64,000 nucleotides of DNA from an uncultured Hungatella sp. (GCA_910585435.1 CAJUEJ010000005.1:101520-165519), one strand, 5' to 3'; numbered from the stretch's first letter, positions 1-8,890 are shown. The notes: generated by a model not told the origin, from the letters alone. Numbers and translations are program-made.

Positions 1-273
1 CCCGATGGAAAATCCCTGAATGGTGGTGTTTACCTTCTGCACCCGCTGAATCAGAGGAATTTTAAAATGCAGCCCCGGCTCGCTTACATTCTTGGCTATG
101 CCGAAGGTTGTCAGCACCGCCTGCTCCTGTTCCTGGATATTATAGAAAGAATCAAATCCAAGCACAGCCGCAATAATAACTGCCACCATGATTCCCGCCA
201 TTTTTCTTGCTCTTTTTAATTTTTTTACTGCTTCATCCCGTCTCTCCATCTTTCCCGGATCGTAAGTTTCCAT
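1..273 (-). CDS. hflK: HflK-like SPFH/band 7 membrane protein, partial
   Basis: This is the N-terminal 91 codons of a gene that continues past the left edge of the window. The start is ATG at 273, with an AAAGGTGAG ribosome binding site just upstream. A charged cytoplasmic head (residues 1-24) is followed by one membrane helix at about residues 25-40, then the band 7 opening NIQEQEQAVLTTFG and EPGLHFKIPLIQ. HflK with HflC forms a membrane complex that modulates the FtsH protease. The family call is strong; HflK rather than HflC or another SPFH protein is inferred from the long charged N-terminus. Confidence 0.8.
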   Translation of the reverse strand, partial: METYDPGKMERRDEAVKKLKRARKMAGIMVAVIIAAVLGFDSFYNIQEQEQAVLTTFGIAKNVSEPGLHFKIPLIQRVQKVNTTIQGFSIG

Positions 274-316
274 TCTGTTCTCACCTTTCTGCTTACATAC
301 AATAGTTACTGTCTTC

Positions 317-345
317 TCTATACCATATCCCCCTGTGTTTGTCAA
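317..345 (-). promoter_or_regulatory. Promoter for the HflK-like gene
   Basis: On the minus strand there is TTGACA (340-345), a 17-nt spacer and TATAGA (317-322). The start codon lies 44 nt below the -10 box. It is a near-consensus sigma-A promoter, divergent from the one at 361-389. Confidence 0.6.
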
Positions 346-360
346 TTATTTATCAATGTC

Positions 361-389
361 TTGTAAATATTTTATGCACACGCTATAAT
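361..389 (+). promoter_or_regulatory. Promoter for the EIIC-like gene
   Basis: TTGTAA (361-366), a 17-nt spacer and TATAAT (384-389). The predicted transcript starts near 396, giving a leader of about 120 nt before the ATG at 517. No riboswitch fold was recognised in that leader. Confidence 0.55.
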
Positions 390-516
390 CTTAACCATCT
401 AAACTGCTTTGACCTTGGGAAGTCAAATGTGTGTATATCCCCAAATCCTGCCTGTAGGCGGACTGCTTGTCTGCTGAGGGCAGAAAATACGTTGTCACCA
501 GAAAGGAGATTCTCAC

Positions 517-1539
517 ATGAACCAAACCGGCATCAAAGCATTTCTCAAACGAAAGGGTGTACATATCACCGCCAAAACCTATCTCATCGACGCAATGGGG
601 GCCATGGCCTTCGGCCTGTTTGCCTCCCTTCTCATCGGAACCATCTTCGGTACTCTGGGAGAAAAGACCAATATCCAGATTTTTAATACCATATCTGAAT
701 ATGCCAAAAACGCCACAGGGGCTGCCCTGGGCGTCTCCATCGCCTATGCACTAAAAAGCCCTCAGCTGGTGCTGTTCTCCGCCGCCACTGTGGGAATCGC
801 AGGCAATGCCCTGGGAGGCCCTGTGGGAGCCCTGGTATCCTCCATCGTTGCCGCAGAGCTGGGAAAAATCGTCTCCAAGGAAACACGGGTAGACATTCTG
901 GTCACTCCCGGCGTCACCATCATATCCGGTGTCCTGACGGCTCAGTTTGCAGGCCCCGGAGTCTCCGCCTTCATGACGGCCTTCGGCAACCTGGTGAAAA
1001 ATGCCACCCAGCTGCAGCCCTTTTTCATGGGAATCCTGGTATCGGCTCTCATAGGCATCGCCCTGACCCTTCCCATCAGCAGCGCCGCCATCTGCATCAT
1101 GCTGAGCCTGGACGGATTGGCCGGAGGAGCAGCCACTGCCGGCTGCTGTGCCCAGATGGTAGGCTTTGCCGTCTTAAGCTTCCGTGAAAACGGGCCCGGC
1201 GGCCTTCTGGCCCAGGGTCTTGGAACCTCCATGCTTCAGATGGGCAATATTGTAAAAAATCCCAGGATCTGGATCCCGCCCACACTGGCCTCCATGGTCA
1301 CAGGCCCCCTGGCCACCATGGTCTTTCACCTGGAAAATATTCCTGCCGGCTCTGGCATGGGCACCTGCGGGCTGGTGGGGCCTATCGGGGTCTACACGGC
1401 CATGGACGGCAGCGCCAATATGTGGCTGGGGATTCTTCTGGTCTGTTTTGTACTGCCTGCCCTGTTAACCTGGATACTGGGAGAGATTTTGCGGAAAATG
1501 AACTGGATTAAAGACGGGGATTTAAAGCTGGACTTATAG
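517..1539 (+). CDS. PTS EIIC-type (PTS_EIIC_2) membrane protein
   Basis: A 340-residue polytopic membrane protein with about ten hydrophobic segments and Gly/Ala-rich re-entrant-like stretches such as AGNALGGPVGALV and GSGMGTCGLVGPIG. This matches the PTS_EIIC_2 family, which resembles the membrane subunit of sugar phosphotransferase systems. No EIIA, EIIB or HPr partner is nearby, so coupling to phosphotransfer is not shown and the substrate is unknown. The ATG is preceded by AAAGGAG at 501-507. A DUF368 gene follows 71 nt downstream on the same strand, so the two may be co-transcribed. Confidence 0.72.
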   Translation: MNQTGIKAFLKRKGVHITAKTYLIDAMGAMAFGLFASLLIGTIFGTLGEKTNIQIFNTISEYAKNATGAALGVSIAYALKSPQLVLFSAATVGIAGNALGGPVGALVSSIVAAELGKIVSKETRVDILVTPGVTIISGVLTAQFAGPGVSAFMTAFGNLVKNATQLQPFFMGILVSALIGIALTLPISSAAICIMLSLDGLAGGAATAGCCAQMVGFAVLSFRENGPGGLLAQGLGTSMLQMGNIVKNPRIWIPPTLASMVTGPLATMVFHLENIPAGSGMGTCGLVGPIGVYTAMDGSANMWLGILLVCFVLPALLTWILGEILRKMNWIKDGDLKLDL

Positions 1540-1610
1540 CCTGACGGGCATAGGCAAAGCCCCCTTTGTCATATACTTGAAACAAATCTTTTTGTGATTA
1601 AGGATTGCCC

Positions 1611-2471
1611 ATGCTTTCTTTTTCCGATCTATTCAAAGGTGTTCTTGTGGGAGTGGCCAACATACTGCCGGGAGTCAGCGGCAGTGCGCTGGCTGTTTCC
1701 ATGGGAATTTACGGCCAGATTATTCACGCCCTCACAGATTTTCCCAAACATCCGAAAAAAAGCCTTCAGACACTGCTGCCCTATATCATCGGGGCGTTGT
1801 GCGGTGTCATCGGCCTTTCTTTTACCATCGAGTATCTGTTTGCCCACTATCCCTTACAGACCAGCCTTATATTTATGGGGCTGATTCTGGGCGGGGTTCC
1901 TTCTGTCTTTTCCCGTGCCGTAAAGACAGGAAGTACCACCACCTGCATCGGTGTGTGCCTCGCCGCCTTTCTTCTCGTCACAATCCTTTCCGGGGCAGAT
2001 CCTTCCGGTTCCCAGCCGGTCAGCCTGACGCCCTCTCTTTCCTGCGGTTTAAAGCTGTTCCCCTTAGGGATCCTGGGAGCCGCCACTATGATCATTCCCG
2101 GCATCAGCGGCTCTATGCTGTTGATGATGATAGGATACTACCAGCCCCTTCTCACATCCGTCAACCATTTTTTTAAGAGCATGGCCCTTCTTAACTTTTC
2201 CTCCGCCTGGGCGGAATTTTTAATCCTGCTGCCCTTTGGTCTGGGAATCCTCACAGGCTTTTTTCTCTGTGCCAGGCTGATCGACACACTGATGACCCAT
2301 TTTGGTTCCGTTACATACTGCGCAATCCTGGGATTGGTTTTGTCCTCTCCCATCGCCATCCTTTTAGAGATACCACGTCAGTTTTTCACTGCCCCCAATA
2401 TTGTCAGCGGGATTCTACTGTTTTCCTTCTCCCTTATCTTTACCTGCTGGTACTCCGGGAAGGGAGGGTGA
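1611..2471 (+). CDS. popT: DUF368 membrane protein, PopT-like undecaprenyl-phosphate translocase
   Basis: A polytopic membrane protein of about 286 residues with the DUF368 signature near the N-terminus (GVANILPGVSGS) and a matching internal repeat (TMIIPGISGSMLLMMIGYY). Members of this family (PopT) return undecaprenyl phosphate across the membrane for reuse in cell-wall synthesis. I chose ATG 1611 because AAGGA at 1600-1604 lies 6 nt upstream; a TTG at 1605 is also in frame. The 3' end overlaps the convergent EamA gene by 57 bp. The family is clear; the function is taken from the family. Confidence 0.85.
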   Translation: MLSFSDLFKGVLVGVANILPGVSGSALAVSMGIYGQIIHALTDFPKHPKKSLQTLLPYIIGALCGVIGLSFTIEYLFAHYPLQTSLIFMGLILGGVPSVFSRAVKTGSTTTCIGVCLAAFLLVTILSGADPSGSQPVSLTPSLSCGLKLFPLGILGAATMIIPGISGSMLLMMIGYYQPLLTSVNHFFKSMALLNFSSAWAEFLILLPFGLGILTGFFLCARLIDTLMTHFGSVTYCAILGLVLSSPIAILLEIPRQFFTAPNIVSGILLFSFSLIFTCWYSGKGG

Positions 2472-3362
2472 GGCTTCTTTCACCGGAATCTGAGCCAGAA
2501 GTATGGCGCCAAACACCAGCACACAGCCAAACAGTTCTTTGGAAGACAGCCTCTGGCCCAGAATCACCCAGCCGGCAAGCAGAGAAAATGCAGACTCAAG
2601 GCTTAAAATCAGAGCTGCCACAGCCGGGTCTGTATTCTTCTGCCCTACCACCTGAAGTGTATATCCCACTCCGCTGGACATAACACCGGCATATACAATC
2701 GGCAGCCACGCAGCCCCTATGGAAGCAAGGGACGGCTGTTCTGTGAAAACCATAACTGCCAGAGCCAGGATTCCTGCCGTAAAAAACTGGATACAGGAAA
2801 TAAAAACCCCGTCCGCCCTGGGAGAAAAATAGTCAATGACCAAAATATGGAAGGAAAAGGCGACTGCGCACAGGAACAGGTAAGCATCCCCTTTCCCTAT
2901 GCGGAAGCCTTCTGTCATGCAAAGCAGATACATGCCCACCGTGGCAACCAATACACTGATCCATACGTTCCACCCTGCCTTTTTTTTCACAAAAATCCCC
3001 AGAACAGGCACAATGACAATGTAGAGAGCCGTGATAAAGCCTGCTTTCCCCACGGTGGTATACATAATCCCCAGCTGCTGCAAAGAGCTGCCTGCAAACA
3101 GGGCGGTTCCGCAGCAGATTCCGCCTATGACTCCGGTTCTGCGCCGTGCCTGCCCATTTTCCTCTGTCCTGTGCCCCTTTTCCCTGTTTCCCTTACCCAA
3201 AACCAGGACACAGGGAATCAGCACTATCCCTCCTAATAAAAACCGCATTGCATTGAAGGTAAAAGGGCCCACATAGTCCATACCTACACTCTGAGCCACA
3301 AAGGCAACGCCCCAGATAAGCGCTGCCAGGCCAAGCATCAGATTGCTGTACATTTTTTTCAT
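2415..3362 (-). CDS. EamA/DMT-superfamily transporter
   Basis: A ten-helix transporter of about 315 residues made of two EamA repeats, opening with LMLGLAALIWGVAFVAQSVG. Family members export or import small metabolites across the cytoplasmic membrane; the substrate cannot be told from sequence. ATG 3362 is preferred over a GTG at 3416 because AGGAAAG lies 5 nt upstream. The loop after the third helix is charged (GKGNREKGHRTEENGQARRR), and the tail after the last helix is lysine-rich. The gene lies 53 nt downstream of apbE on the same strand and may be read with it. Confidence 0.85.
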   Translation of the reverse strand: MKKMYSNLMLGLAALIWGVAFVAQSVGMDYVGPFTFNAMRFLLGGIVLIPCVLVLGKGNREKGHRTEENGQARRRTGVIGGICCGTALFAGSSLQQLGIMYTTVGKAGFITALYIVIVPVLGIFVKKKAGWNVWISVLVATVGMYLLCMTEGFRIGKGDAYLFLCAVAFSFHILVIDYFSPRADGVFISCIQFFTAGILALAVMVFTEQPSLASIGAAWLPIVYAGVMSSGVGYTLQVVGQKNTDPAVAALILSLESAFSLLAGWVILGQRLSSKELFGCVLVFGAILLAQIPVKEASPSLPGVPAGKDKGEGKQ

Positions 3363-3415
3363 AATGTCTTTCCTGCGTACCGGCATGTGCATCGCCAGAC
3401 AGATGCACCGGTACA

Positions 3416-4486
3416 CTAATCTCCTGTCATGTATTTTTTAAAGCCTGAGCTGTAGCTTTCTGTCCCGTCCGGATAGATCCACATAGCCTCCACACCCTCT
3501 AAAGCCTCTATAAACTTCATTCCCTCTTCTGGCTCCATGTTAAACACAGCCGTGGACAGGCAGTCTGCCAATCCCGAATCCTGGCACAATATGGATACGG
3601 ATGCATACATATCCCAGGGCATCAGCAAATCCGGATGGATAATGTGGTGGTACTGCTTCCCATTTACCATGTAAAATCTCTGATAGACGCCGCTGGTTAC
3701 CAGAGACATGTCCCTGATTTCCAGCCGGTGGAGATACGTCTGGCTGCTGCCCAGATCCGGATTCTGGATGCCTACGGTCCACATATTCCCGTTGGTCTTA
3801 TCCCCGATAGACCTTACGTTGCCGCCTACGCTGATCAGGGCATTCTTAAGCCCGTCCTCTTTAAGCTTCCTGCACACCATCTCCACAGCATAGCCTTTTC
3901 CCACAGATCCCACATCCAGGCTCATGTCCGGATCCTCCAGATAGACTGTGGAATGTTCCCTGTCGATTATCATCCTGGTGATATCCATATGTTTTGCGGC
4001 TTCCCTCAGCTCCTCCTCCGGCGGGAGCATCGCCTGATCCGGATCACTGGTTCCTGCCTCCCGATACCGGTGCCAGACTGAGAGCACACTGCCCATGGCG
4101 ATATTGATCCGGCCGTCTGTCTTCTCGTACATCTCCACCGCCTCTTCCAGCATGTCAATAATCTTCTCATCCACCTGCACCGGCTGAATTCCCGCGTTGT
4201 CATTGATGGTTTTTATATTGGAAACACCAGGATACTCCTCATATATATCATAGAGCTGATGGTAAATCTCCAGCTCATCATAAAGCTCCTGGGCATAAGC
4301 CGTGAAGGTTTCCTGATCTTTTGTATACCCTATGATACTGGTGACTGTGTCAAACAGCTGAAAAAACTGGGCGTCATACCTGGAAAGCTCCGGCTCCCTT
4401 TCAGAGCCGCATCCTGCCAGGGCAAAGCATAAACCCAAAATCCCTGAAATCAAAAAAATCCTGCCAAATGATTGTATCTTTTTCAC
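3416..4486 (-). CDS. apbE: ApbE-family FAD:protein FMN transferase, lipoprotein
   Basis: A 356-residue protein with a lipoprotein signal (hydrophobic stretch, then LAGC lipobox at about residues 23-26) and an ApbE domain. Visible motifs are the DVGSVGKGYAVE stretch and GGNVRSIGD. ApbE uses FAD to attach FMN to a Thr in a D-x-x-[S/T/A]-G-[A/C]-T motif of exported or membrane proteins. Likely clients lie in this window: RnfG, RnfD and the three-domain FMN-binding protein. The start is GTG 4486 with AGAGGA 7 nt upstream. It lies outside the rnf operon, as is common. Confidence 0.92.
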   Translation of the reverse strand: MKKIQSFGRIFLISGILGLCFALAGCGSEREPELSRYDAQFFQLFDTVTSIIGYTKDQETFTAYAQELYDELEIYHQLYDIYEEYPGVSNIKTINDNAGIQPVQVDEKIIDMLEEAVEMYEKTDGRINIAMGSVLSVWHRYREAGTSDPDQAMLPPEEELREAAKHMDITRMIIDREHSTVYLEDPDMSLDVGSVGKGYAVEMVCRKLKEDGLKNALISVGGNVRSIGDKTNGNMWTVGIQNPDLGSSQTYLHRLEIRDMSLVTSGVYQRFYMVNGKQYHHIIHPDLLMPWDMYASVSILCQDSGLADCLSTAVFNMEPEEGMKFIEALEGVEAMWIYPDGTESYSSGFKKYMTGD

Positions 4487-4530
4487 CCACAGATCCTCTT
4501 TCTATCACACATTTTCCTTTCTTCTGAATC

Positions 4531-4558
4531 ATTTTAACATAAAAATCCCATGTTGCAA
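4531..4558 (-). promoter_or_regulatory. Candidate promoter for apbE
   Basis: Minus strand TTGCAA (4553-4558), a 16-nt spacer and TAAAAT (4531-4536), about 45 nt upstream of the GTG start. Plausible but not consensus. Confidence 0.4.
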
Positions 4559-4704
4559 GCAAAAAATACTTCTGTCGGTAAATTGCTGCCTAAAAAAATC
4601 ATATTTTTTTCTTGGTTTTCATATACTTTGTGAAGGGCCAGATATTGGATTATCCATGATTTTGGAATGAATTCATAAATTTTCTTAACATTCTCTAAAA
4701 CCCC

Positions 4705-4733
4705 TTGCTGTCTGTCCCGGAGTGTGCTATAAT
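4705..4733 (+). promoter_or_regulatory. Promoter for the PAP2 gene
   Basis: TTGCTG (4705-4710), a 17-nt spacer and TATAAT (4728-4733). This places the transcript start about 50 nt before the ATG at 4790. Confidence 0.55.
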
Positions 4734-4789
4734 CCGAAAAGTTACCAAAAAAGTTGCTCCCATTTGTTCAGAAATTTCAGAGGTGTTTT

Positions 4790-5464
4790 ATGAAACAGTT
4801 ATTCAAGCGGTATAAGCATGCATGGATTCTGCTTTACGGTTTTATCTATCTTCCATGGTTCTTATACCTGGAGAAGAATGTAACCCGGGATTATTACATT
4901 CTTCATACAAAGCTAGATGATTTGATTCCTTTCAGCGAATATTTTATCATCCCATATTTTTTATGGTTTTTATATGTAAGCGCCGCTATCCTGTTTTTCT
5001 TTTTTAAGGATCGGCAGGATTATTACCGCTTATGTTCCTACTTATTTACAGGCATGACCCTGAGCCTGATTATCTGCACGGTTTTTCACAACGGTACAGA
5101 CCTGCGGCCGGTGGTAGATCCTGAGAAAAATATTTTCTCCTGGATGGTATGGAAGCTTCATCAGGCAGACACCTCCACCAATATTTTTCCAAGTGTCCAT
5201 GTATTTAATTCCATCGTGGTCCATGTGTCTGTCATGAAAAGCGAACATTTTAAAAATTGCCACAGCGTACGAATGGTATCTTTTATACTGGCGTTTTCCA
5301 TCTGCCTGTCCACCGTAGTTTTAAAACAGCACTCCGTGGTGGATGTGATGGGCAGCATGCTGATGGCCTACGGATTATATCCTGTGATTTACGGGCATCA
5401 ATTTGCAGGAGAACGAGGCAATGTGCGTCCCAGAAGGGCTTTTACATTGAGGCGCAGTGCATAA
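4790..5464 (+). CDS. PAP2-superfamily membrane phosphatase
   Basis: A protein of about 224 residues with five or six membrane helices. PAP2 motif 2 reads PSVHVFNS and motif 3 reads KQHSVVDV, which supply the two catalytic histidines; an upstream RPVV may be the weak motif 1. Enzymes of this group (including the PAP2_3 branch) remove phosphate from lipid phosphates such as phosphatidate or polyprenyl pyrophosphate at the membrane. ATG 4790 was chosen over an in-frame upstream codon because CAGAGGTG precedes it by a few bases. It is a single-gene unit with its own promoter and a strong terminator. Confidence 0.82.
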   Translation: MKQLFKRYKHAWILLYGFIYLPWFLYLEKNVTRDYYILHTKLDDLIPFSEYFIIPYFLWFLYVSAAILFFFFKDRQDYYRLCSYLFTGMTLSLIICTVFHNGTDLRPVVDPEKNIFSWMVWKLHQADTSTNIFPSVHVFNSIVVHVSVMKSEHFKNCHSVRMVSFILAFSICLSTVVLKQHSVVDVMGSMLMAYGLYPVIYGHQFAGERGNVRPRRAFTLRRSA

Positions 5465-5475
5465 TCCCATAAAAT

Positions 5476-5516
5476 ACCGCCATAGCAGCTGGATTGGCTG
5501 TTATGGCGGTTCTGTT
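5476..5516. terminator. Bidirectional intrinsic terminator between PAP2 and galT
   Basis: The stem ACCGCCATA/TATGGCGGT (5476-5484 with 5502-5510) is extended by CAGC/GGCTG near the loop. T-rich tracts lie on both sides, so it can end both convergent genes. Confidence 0.85.
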
Positions 5517-7028
5517 TTACTCTGTCCTGTCAAATCCCACATGTCTCAGGAATTTCCCGAAAGCTGCCCTGCCCTCTTCTGTACATTTGTAGACTCCTGC
5601 ATCCTCCAAAACCTTCTCAAACACCAGGCCTACTTCCCGCTTCAGAATATCCTGCACATTTTCCGGTGTAACACTGTCATACCCAGGCAGGAATCCCTCT
5701 GCCCATTCTTTATGCTTGGCGATGGACTGGTTTAATCCTATGTCTTTTCCTTGTGTTATGTACTCTCCCAGAAGGGTCAGCTCTTCTTTCAGCCTGGAAG
5801 GCAGCACAGCCAGTCCCATGACCTCAATCAGGCCGATGTTCTCCTTCTTAATATGATGCAGCTCCTGGTGGGGATGGTATACGCCCAGAGGGAATTCCTC
5901 CGTGGTAATATTATTTCTTAAAACCAGATCCAGCTCAAAATACTCCCCGTTCTTTCTGGCAATAGGGGTAATGGTATTGTGAGGCTCACCGTCTGTCTCG
6001 GCAAAAATAAACGCGTCTTCGTCGGTATATCCTCTCCATGCATCCAGCACCTCTGCCCCCAGATCAATCAGCCTTTGGGAATCTTTTCCTCTTAAGCGAA
6101 GCACAGACATAGGCCAGCGGACAATCCCTGCCTCCACGTCCTCAAAGCCCTTCTTCACAAACTTCCGCTCCATACCTGCTTTTGCCATGGCAAAGGTATA
6201 ATGGCCGCCCTGAAAATGATCATGGCTTAAAATAGAGCCGCCCACAATAGGCAGATCTGCGTTGGAACCAAGGAAATAGTGAGGAAACAGCTTTACAAAA
6301 TCAAACAGCTTTACGAAGGTGTTCCTCTCGATCTTCATAGGCACATGCTGTCCGTTAAAGACGATACAGTGTTCGTTATAATACACATAAGGAGAATACT
6401 GGAACCCCCACTGGCTGTCATTCACTGTAATAGGTATAATCCTGTGGTTGTTTCTGGCCGGATGATTGGTACGGCCTGCATAGCCTACGTTTTCCATACA
6501 CAGAAGGCATTTGGGGTAGCCGCTTTGCTTTGCCAGCTTGGCCGCAGCGATGGCCTTAGGATCCTTCTCCGGCTTTGATAAGTTTACCGTGATATCCAGA
6601 TCCCCGTATTTCGTCTCTGCTGTCCATTTCATGTCCTTGCACACCCGGTACCGGCGGATATAGTCAGAATCCTGGCTTAATTTATAAAAATATTCCGTCG
6701 CCTCCGCCGGGGAATTCTCATAGTGGGCCCAGAATTCCTTTATAACCTGGCTGGGCCGGGGCATCAGACAGTTCATCAGCCTTGTATCGAACAAGTCCCG
6801 GTAGGTAATGCTGTCCTCAGGCACCACGCCGTTTTCACACGCATAATCCAGCAGCTCCTTAAGCACATCCTCCAGCAAAACCGGCTCATCTGCTTCCCGA
6901 GGCTCCTCATATTCATCCATCTTTAACACATCTAAGATCTGGTTGGTGGCATAGATTCTGTCTTCCTCTGTGATCAGCCCTGTGTCAAGACCGTACTGTA
7001 CCAAATTTTTGATTGCCTGATAAATCAT
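5517..7028 (-). CDS. galT: UDP-glucose--hexose-1-phosphate uridylyltransferase, class II GalT
   Basis: A 503-residue cytoplasmic enzyme of the Leloir pathway that swaps UMP between UDP-glucose and galactose-1-phosphate. The sequence is of the long Firmicutes class II type, with recognisable stretches such as YPKCLLCMENVGYAGR, the SHDHFQGGHYTFAM histidine motif and GEPHNTITPIARK. Length fits the class. The ATG is preceded by GGAGAAAAGG. It starts 35 nt after the Gx transporter gene, so the two are probably co-transcribed. No galK or galE is present in this window. Confidence 0.93.
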   Translation of the reverse strand: MIYQAIKNLVQYGLDTGLITEEDRIYATNQILDVLKMDEYEEPREADEPVLLEDVLKELLDYACENGVVPEDSITYRDLFDTRLMNCLMPRPSQVIKEFWAHYENSPAEATEYFYKLSQDSDYIRRYRVCKDMKWTAETKYGDLDITVNLSKPEKDPKAIAAAKLAKQSGYPKCLLCMENVGYAGRTNHPARNNHRIIPITVNDSQWGFQYSPYVYYNEHCIVFNGQHVPMKIERNTFVKLFDFVKLFPHYFLGSNADLPIVGGSILSHDHFQGGHYTFAMAKAGMERKFVKKGFEDVEAGIVRWPMSVLRLRGKDSQRLIDLGAEVLDAWRGYTDEDAFIFAETDGEPHNTITPIARKNGEYFELDLVLRNNITTEEFPLGVYHPHQELHHIKKENIGLIEVMGLAVLPSRLKEELTLLGEYITQGKDIGLNQSIAKHKEWAEGFLPGYDSVTPENVQDILKREVGLVFEKVLEDAGVYKCTEEGRAAFGKFLRHVGFDRTE

Positions 7029-7063
7029 ACCTTTTCTCCTCGCCTTCTCTTACAAAATTTTTA

Positions 7064-7579
7064 TCACACTTTTTTTATAATCTTTCTGACCCTCTCTGTC
7101 ACCAGTCCGCCTAAAAGCCCTATGAGTGCTCCTGCCACCACGCCCGCCACCATCAAAAACGGCAGGTAATAAAAAACACCGGCTGTCTGGGTGATGAGGG
7201 CCGCCATGGTCAGCTGGCCGATGTTGTGTCCGATTCCGCCAATAATGCTGACTCCAATCTGGCTAAACCAGTTCAGCTTCCGGAATAAAATCATAAGAGT
7301 CAGACTGACTATCCCCCCCGCCATACTGTAGATCATGCTGGAAGCATTGCCAAATGTAAACCCAACGAAAACAATACGAACCAGAGACACTGCCACTGTC
7401 CCCCTTACGCCTATGGTATACAGTCCTACGATGGCCACCAGATTCGCCAGCCCCAGCTTCACCCCGGGAATGGGAATTGGGACAGGAACAATAGCCTCCA
7501 CATAGCTGAAGATACATGCCAATCCGATTAGCATTCCATAGGTTGCCACCCACCTGGCTGCTGCTTTCCCTGAATTCAT
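7064..7579 (-). CDS. Gx transporter family membrane protein (Hpre_diP_synt_I)
   Basis: A 171-residue membrane protein with five or six helices and the family opening ACIFSYVEAIVPVPIPIPG, followed by KLGLANLVAIVGLY. Such proteins were annotated as heptaprenyl diphosphate synthase component I, but they look like small ECF-type S-component transporters. They often sit beside FMN-binding and NusG domain II proteins in flavin-based electron-transfer loci. Here the FMN-binding protein is immediately upstream and apbE is close, which supports a flavin or quinone-related role by inference. No NusG domain II gene is present between them. Confidence 0.8.
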   Translation of the reverse strand: MNSGKAAARWVATYGMLIGLACIFSYVEAIVPVPIPIPGVKLGLANLVAIVGLYTIGVRGTVAVSLVRIVFVGFTFGNASSMIYSMAGGIVSLTLMILFRKLNWFSQIGVSIIGGIGHNIGQLTMAALITQTAGVFYYLPFLMVAGVVAGALIGLLGGLVTERVRKIIKKV

Positions 7580-7676
7580 AAATCCTGCTCACCTCACATA
7601 CTATGTATCGTCTTCGCACAGCCCCGAGACGGTTCCCTTTTTACACTCTCTCAGATAAATCAGCTTTCCTAAAGTC

Positions 7677-7712
7677 AAAAAAGGGGTTGGCTATACGACA
7701 ACACCCTTTTTT
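7677..7712 (-). terminator. Terminator after the FMN-binding gene
   Basis: An AAAAAAGGGG arm pairs imperfectly with a CACCCTTTTTT arm around a loop near 7690-7700. The minus strand ends in a T-run. It lies between the FMN-binding gene and the Gx transporter gene, so transcription of the two is at least partly separate. Confidence 0.6.
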
Positions 7713-7736
7713 ACAACCGTCCGGAAAAGCCCTGGC

Positions 7737-8819
7737 TTACTGCGCCTGAGCCAAAGCAGCCTGCACTGCCTCTATGGCTCCGTCGCTGGTAAGCGTACAG
7801 CCGGAAACACCGTCTATGTCTGCAGACTGAGCGCTTACAAACATATCCTGAAGCTTCTCAAGAGCCGCTCCGCCTAATTCCGGTGTCTCATCATCTCCTG
7901 TCAGTTCCACAGATTCAATTCCTGCATCTGTAATGGTCACCACAGCCTTCACATCTCCGCCGAATCCCTTGCCTGAGCCTTCATAGGTCCCTGCCTTGTA
8001 AGACACATCGGCCGGGGCAGCCTGGGCTTCCTTCTGGGTATCTGCCTTTGCATCAGCCTCTCCCAAAGCCTCCTTAAGCGCCTGGCCCACTGCCTCTATG
8101 GCTGCGTCACTGGAAATGGTAGCACCTGCCACAGCATCCACCTTGGCAGTTCCTGCCTCCACAAATGCTGATCCCAATTTCTCCAGAGCCGCTCCGCCAA
8201 TCTCCGGCGTCTCATCGTCCCCTTTCAATTCCACAGACTCAATGCCTGCATCGGTTACGGTCACCGTCGCAGTCACTGTACCGCCGAATCCCTGGGCACT
8301 TCCCGTATAGGTTCCCGGCACATAGCTTACGTCTTTTGCTGCTTCCTCAGCTTTCTCTGTCTCCTCAGTCTCCTCGGCTTTCTCTGTTTCTTTGGCCGCC
8401 TCTGTTTCTGCGGCCGGAATCACATCGATCTTTCCGGAAGCCTGATCCAGTGCCTGTCCCACTGCCTCCATAGCCGCGTTGCTGGAAATAGTGGCACCTG
8501 CCACAGCATCCACTCTGGAAGTTCCTGCCTCCACAAATGCCGGTCCCAGCTTCTCCAGAGCCGCTCCGCCAATCTCCGGCGTCTCACTGTCCCCCTTTAA
8601 CTCCACGGACTCAATCCCTGAACCGGTCACGGTCACCGTGGCGGTCACCGTACCGCCGAATCCCTGGGCAGTTCCCGTATAGGTTCCCGCCTCATAGCTT
8701 ACACTTCCTGCCGCAATACTGTCGATCGCTTTATATAAGGGTTCGGATCCCAAAACCGTACCTGCCGCCAAAACCAGCATCACTCCCAATCCTACATATC
8801 CCTTCTCTTTCTGTGTCAT
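7737..8819 (-). CDS. Exported protein with three FMN-binding domains
   Basis: A 360-residue protein with an N-terminal signal or anchor helix (residues 7-25) and three FMN_bind domains (about 41-130, 168-255 and 272-358), joined by Glu/Ala/Lys-rich linkers. Each domain ends in an ApbE target motif: DAVAGAT, DAVAGAT and DGVSGCT, whose Thr would carry covalent FMN. Domains 1 and 2 are nearly identical at DNA and protein level, so the duplication is recent; domain 3 has diverged. By family it should act as an extracytoplasmic electron carrier. ApbE at 3416 and the Gx transporter next door fit this. The redox partner is unknown. Confidence 0.88.
   Translation of the reverse strand: MTQKEKGYVGLGVMLVLAAGTVLGSEPLYKAIDSIAAGSVSYEAGTYTGTAQGFGGTVTATVTVTGSGIESVELKGDSETPEIGGAALEKLGPAFVEAGTSRVDAVAGATISSNAAMEAVGQALDQASGKIDVIPAAETEAAKETEKAEETEETEKAEEAAKDVSYVPGTYTGSAQGFGGTVTATVTVTDAGIESVELKGDDETPEIGGAALEKLGSAFVEAGTAKVDAVAGATISSDAAIEAVGQALKEALGEADAKADTQKEAQAAPADVSYKAGTYEGSGKGFGGDVKAVVTITDAGIESVELTGDDETPELGGAALEKLQDMFVSAQSADIDGVSGCTLTSDGAIEAVQAALAQAQ
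8088..8702 (-). repeat. Direct repeat of about 240 bp encoding FMN-binding domains 1 and 2
   Basis: Segments 8088-8332 and 8464-8702 match base for base over long stretches, differing mostly at third codon positions. They are separated by a Glu/Ala-rich linker. A third, more diverged copy lies at about 7769-8002. Confidence 0.8.
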
Positions 8820-8861
8820 ATGTTCCCACTCCCTTTATTTATTCTGTAGACTCTGAAGATC

Positions 8862-8890
8862 ATTTTAACACATTACTGCCTGTACTTCAA
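8862..8890 (-). promoter_or_regulatory. Promoter for the triple FMN-binding gene
   Basis: Minus strand TTGAAG (8885-8890), a 17-nt spacer and TAAAAT (8862-8867), about 40 nt upstream of the ATG at 8819. Confidence 0.5.
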
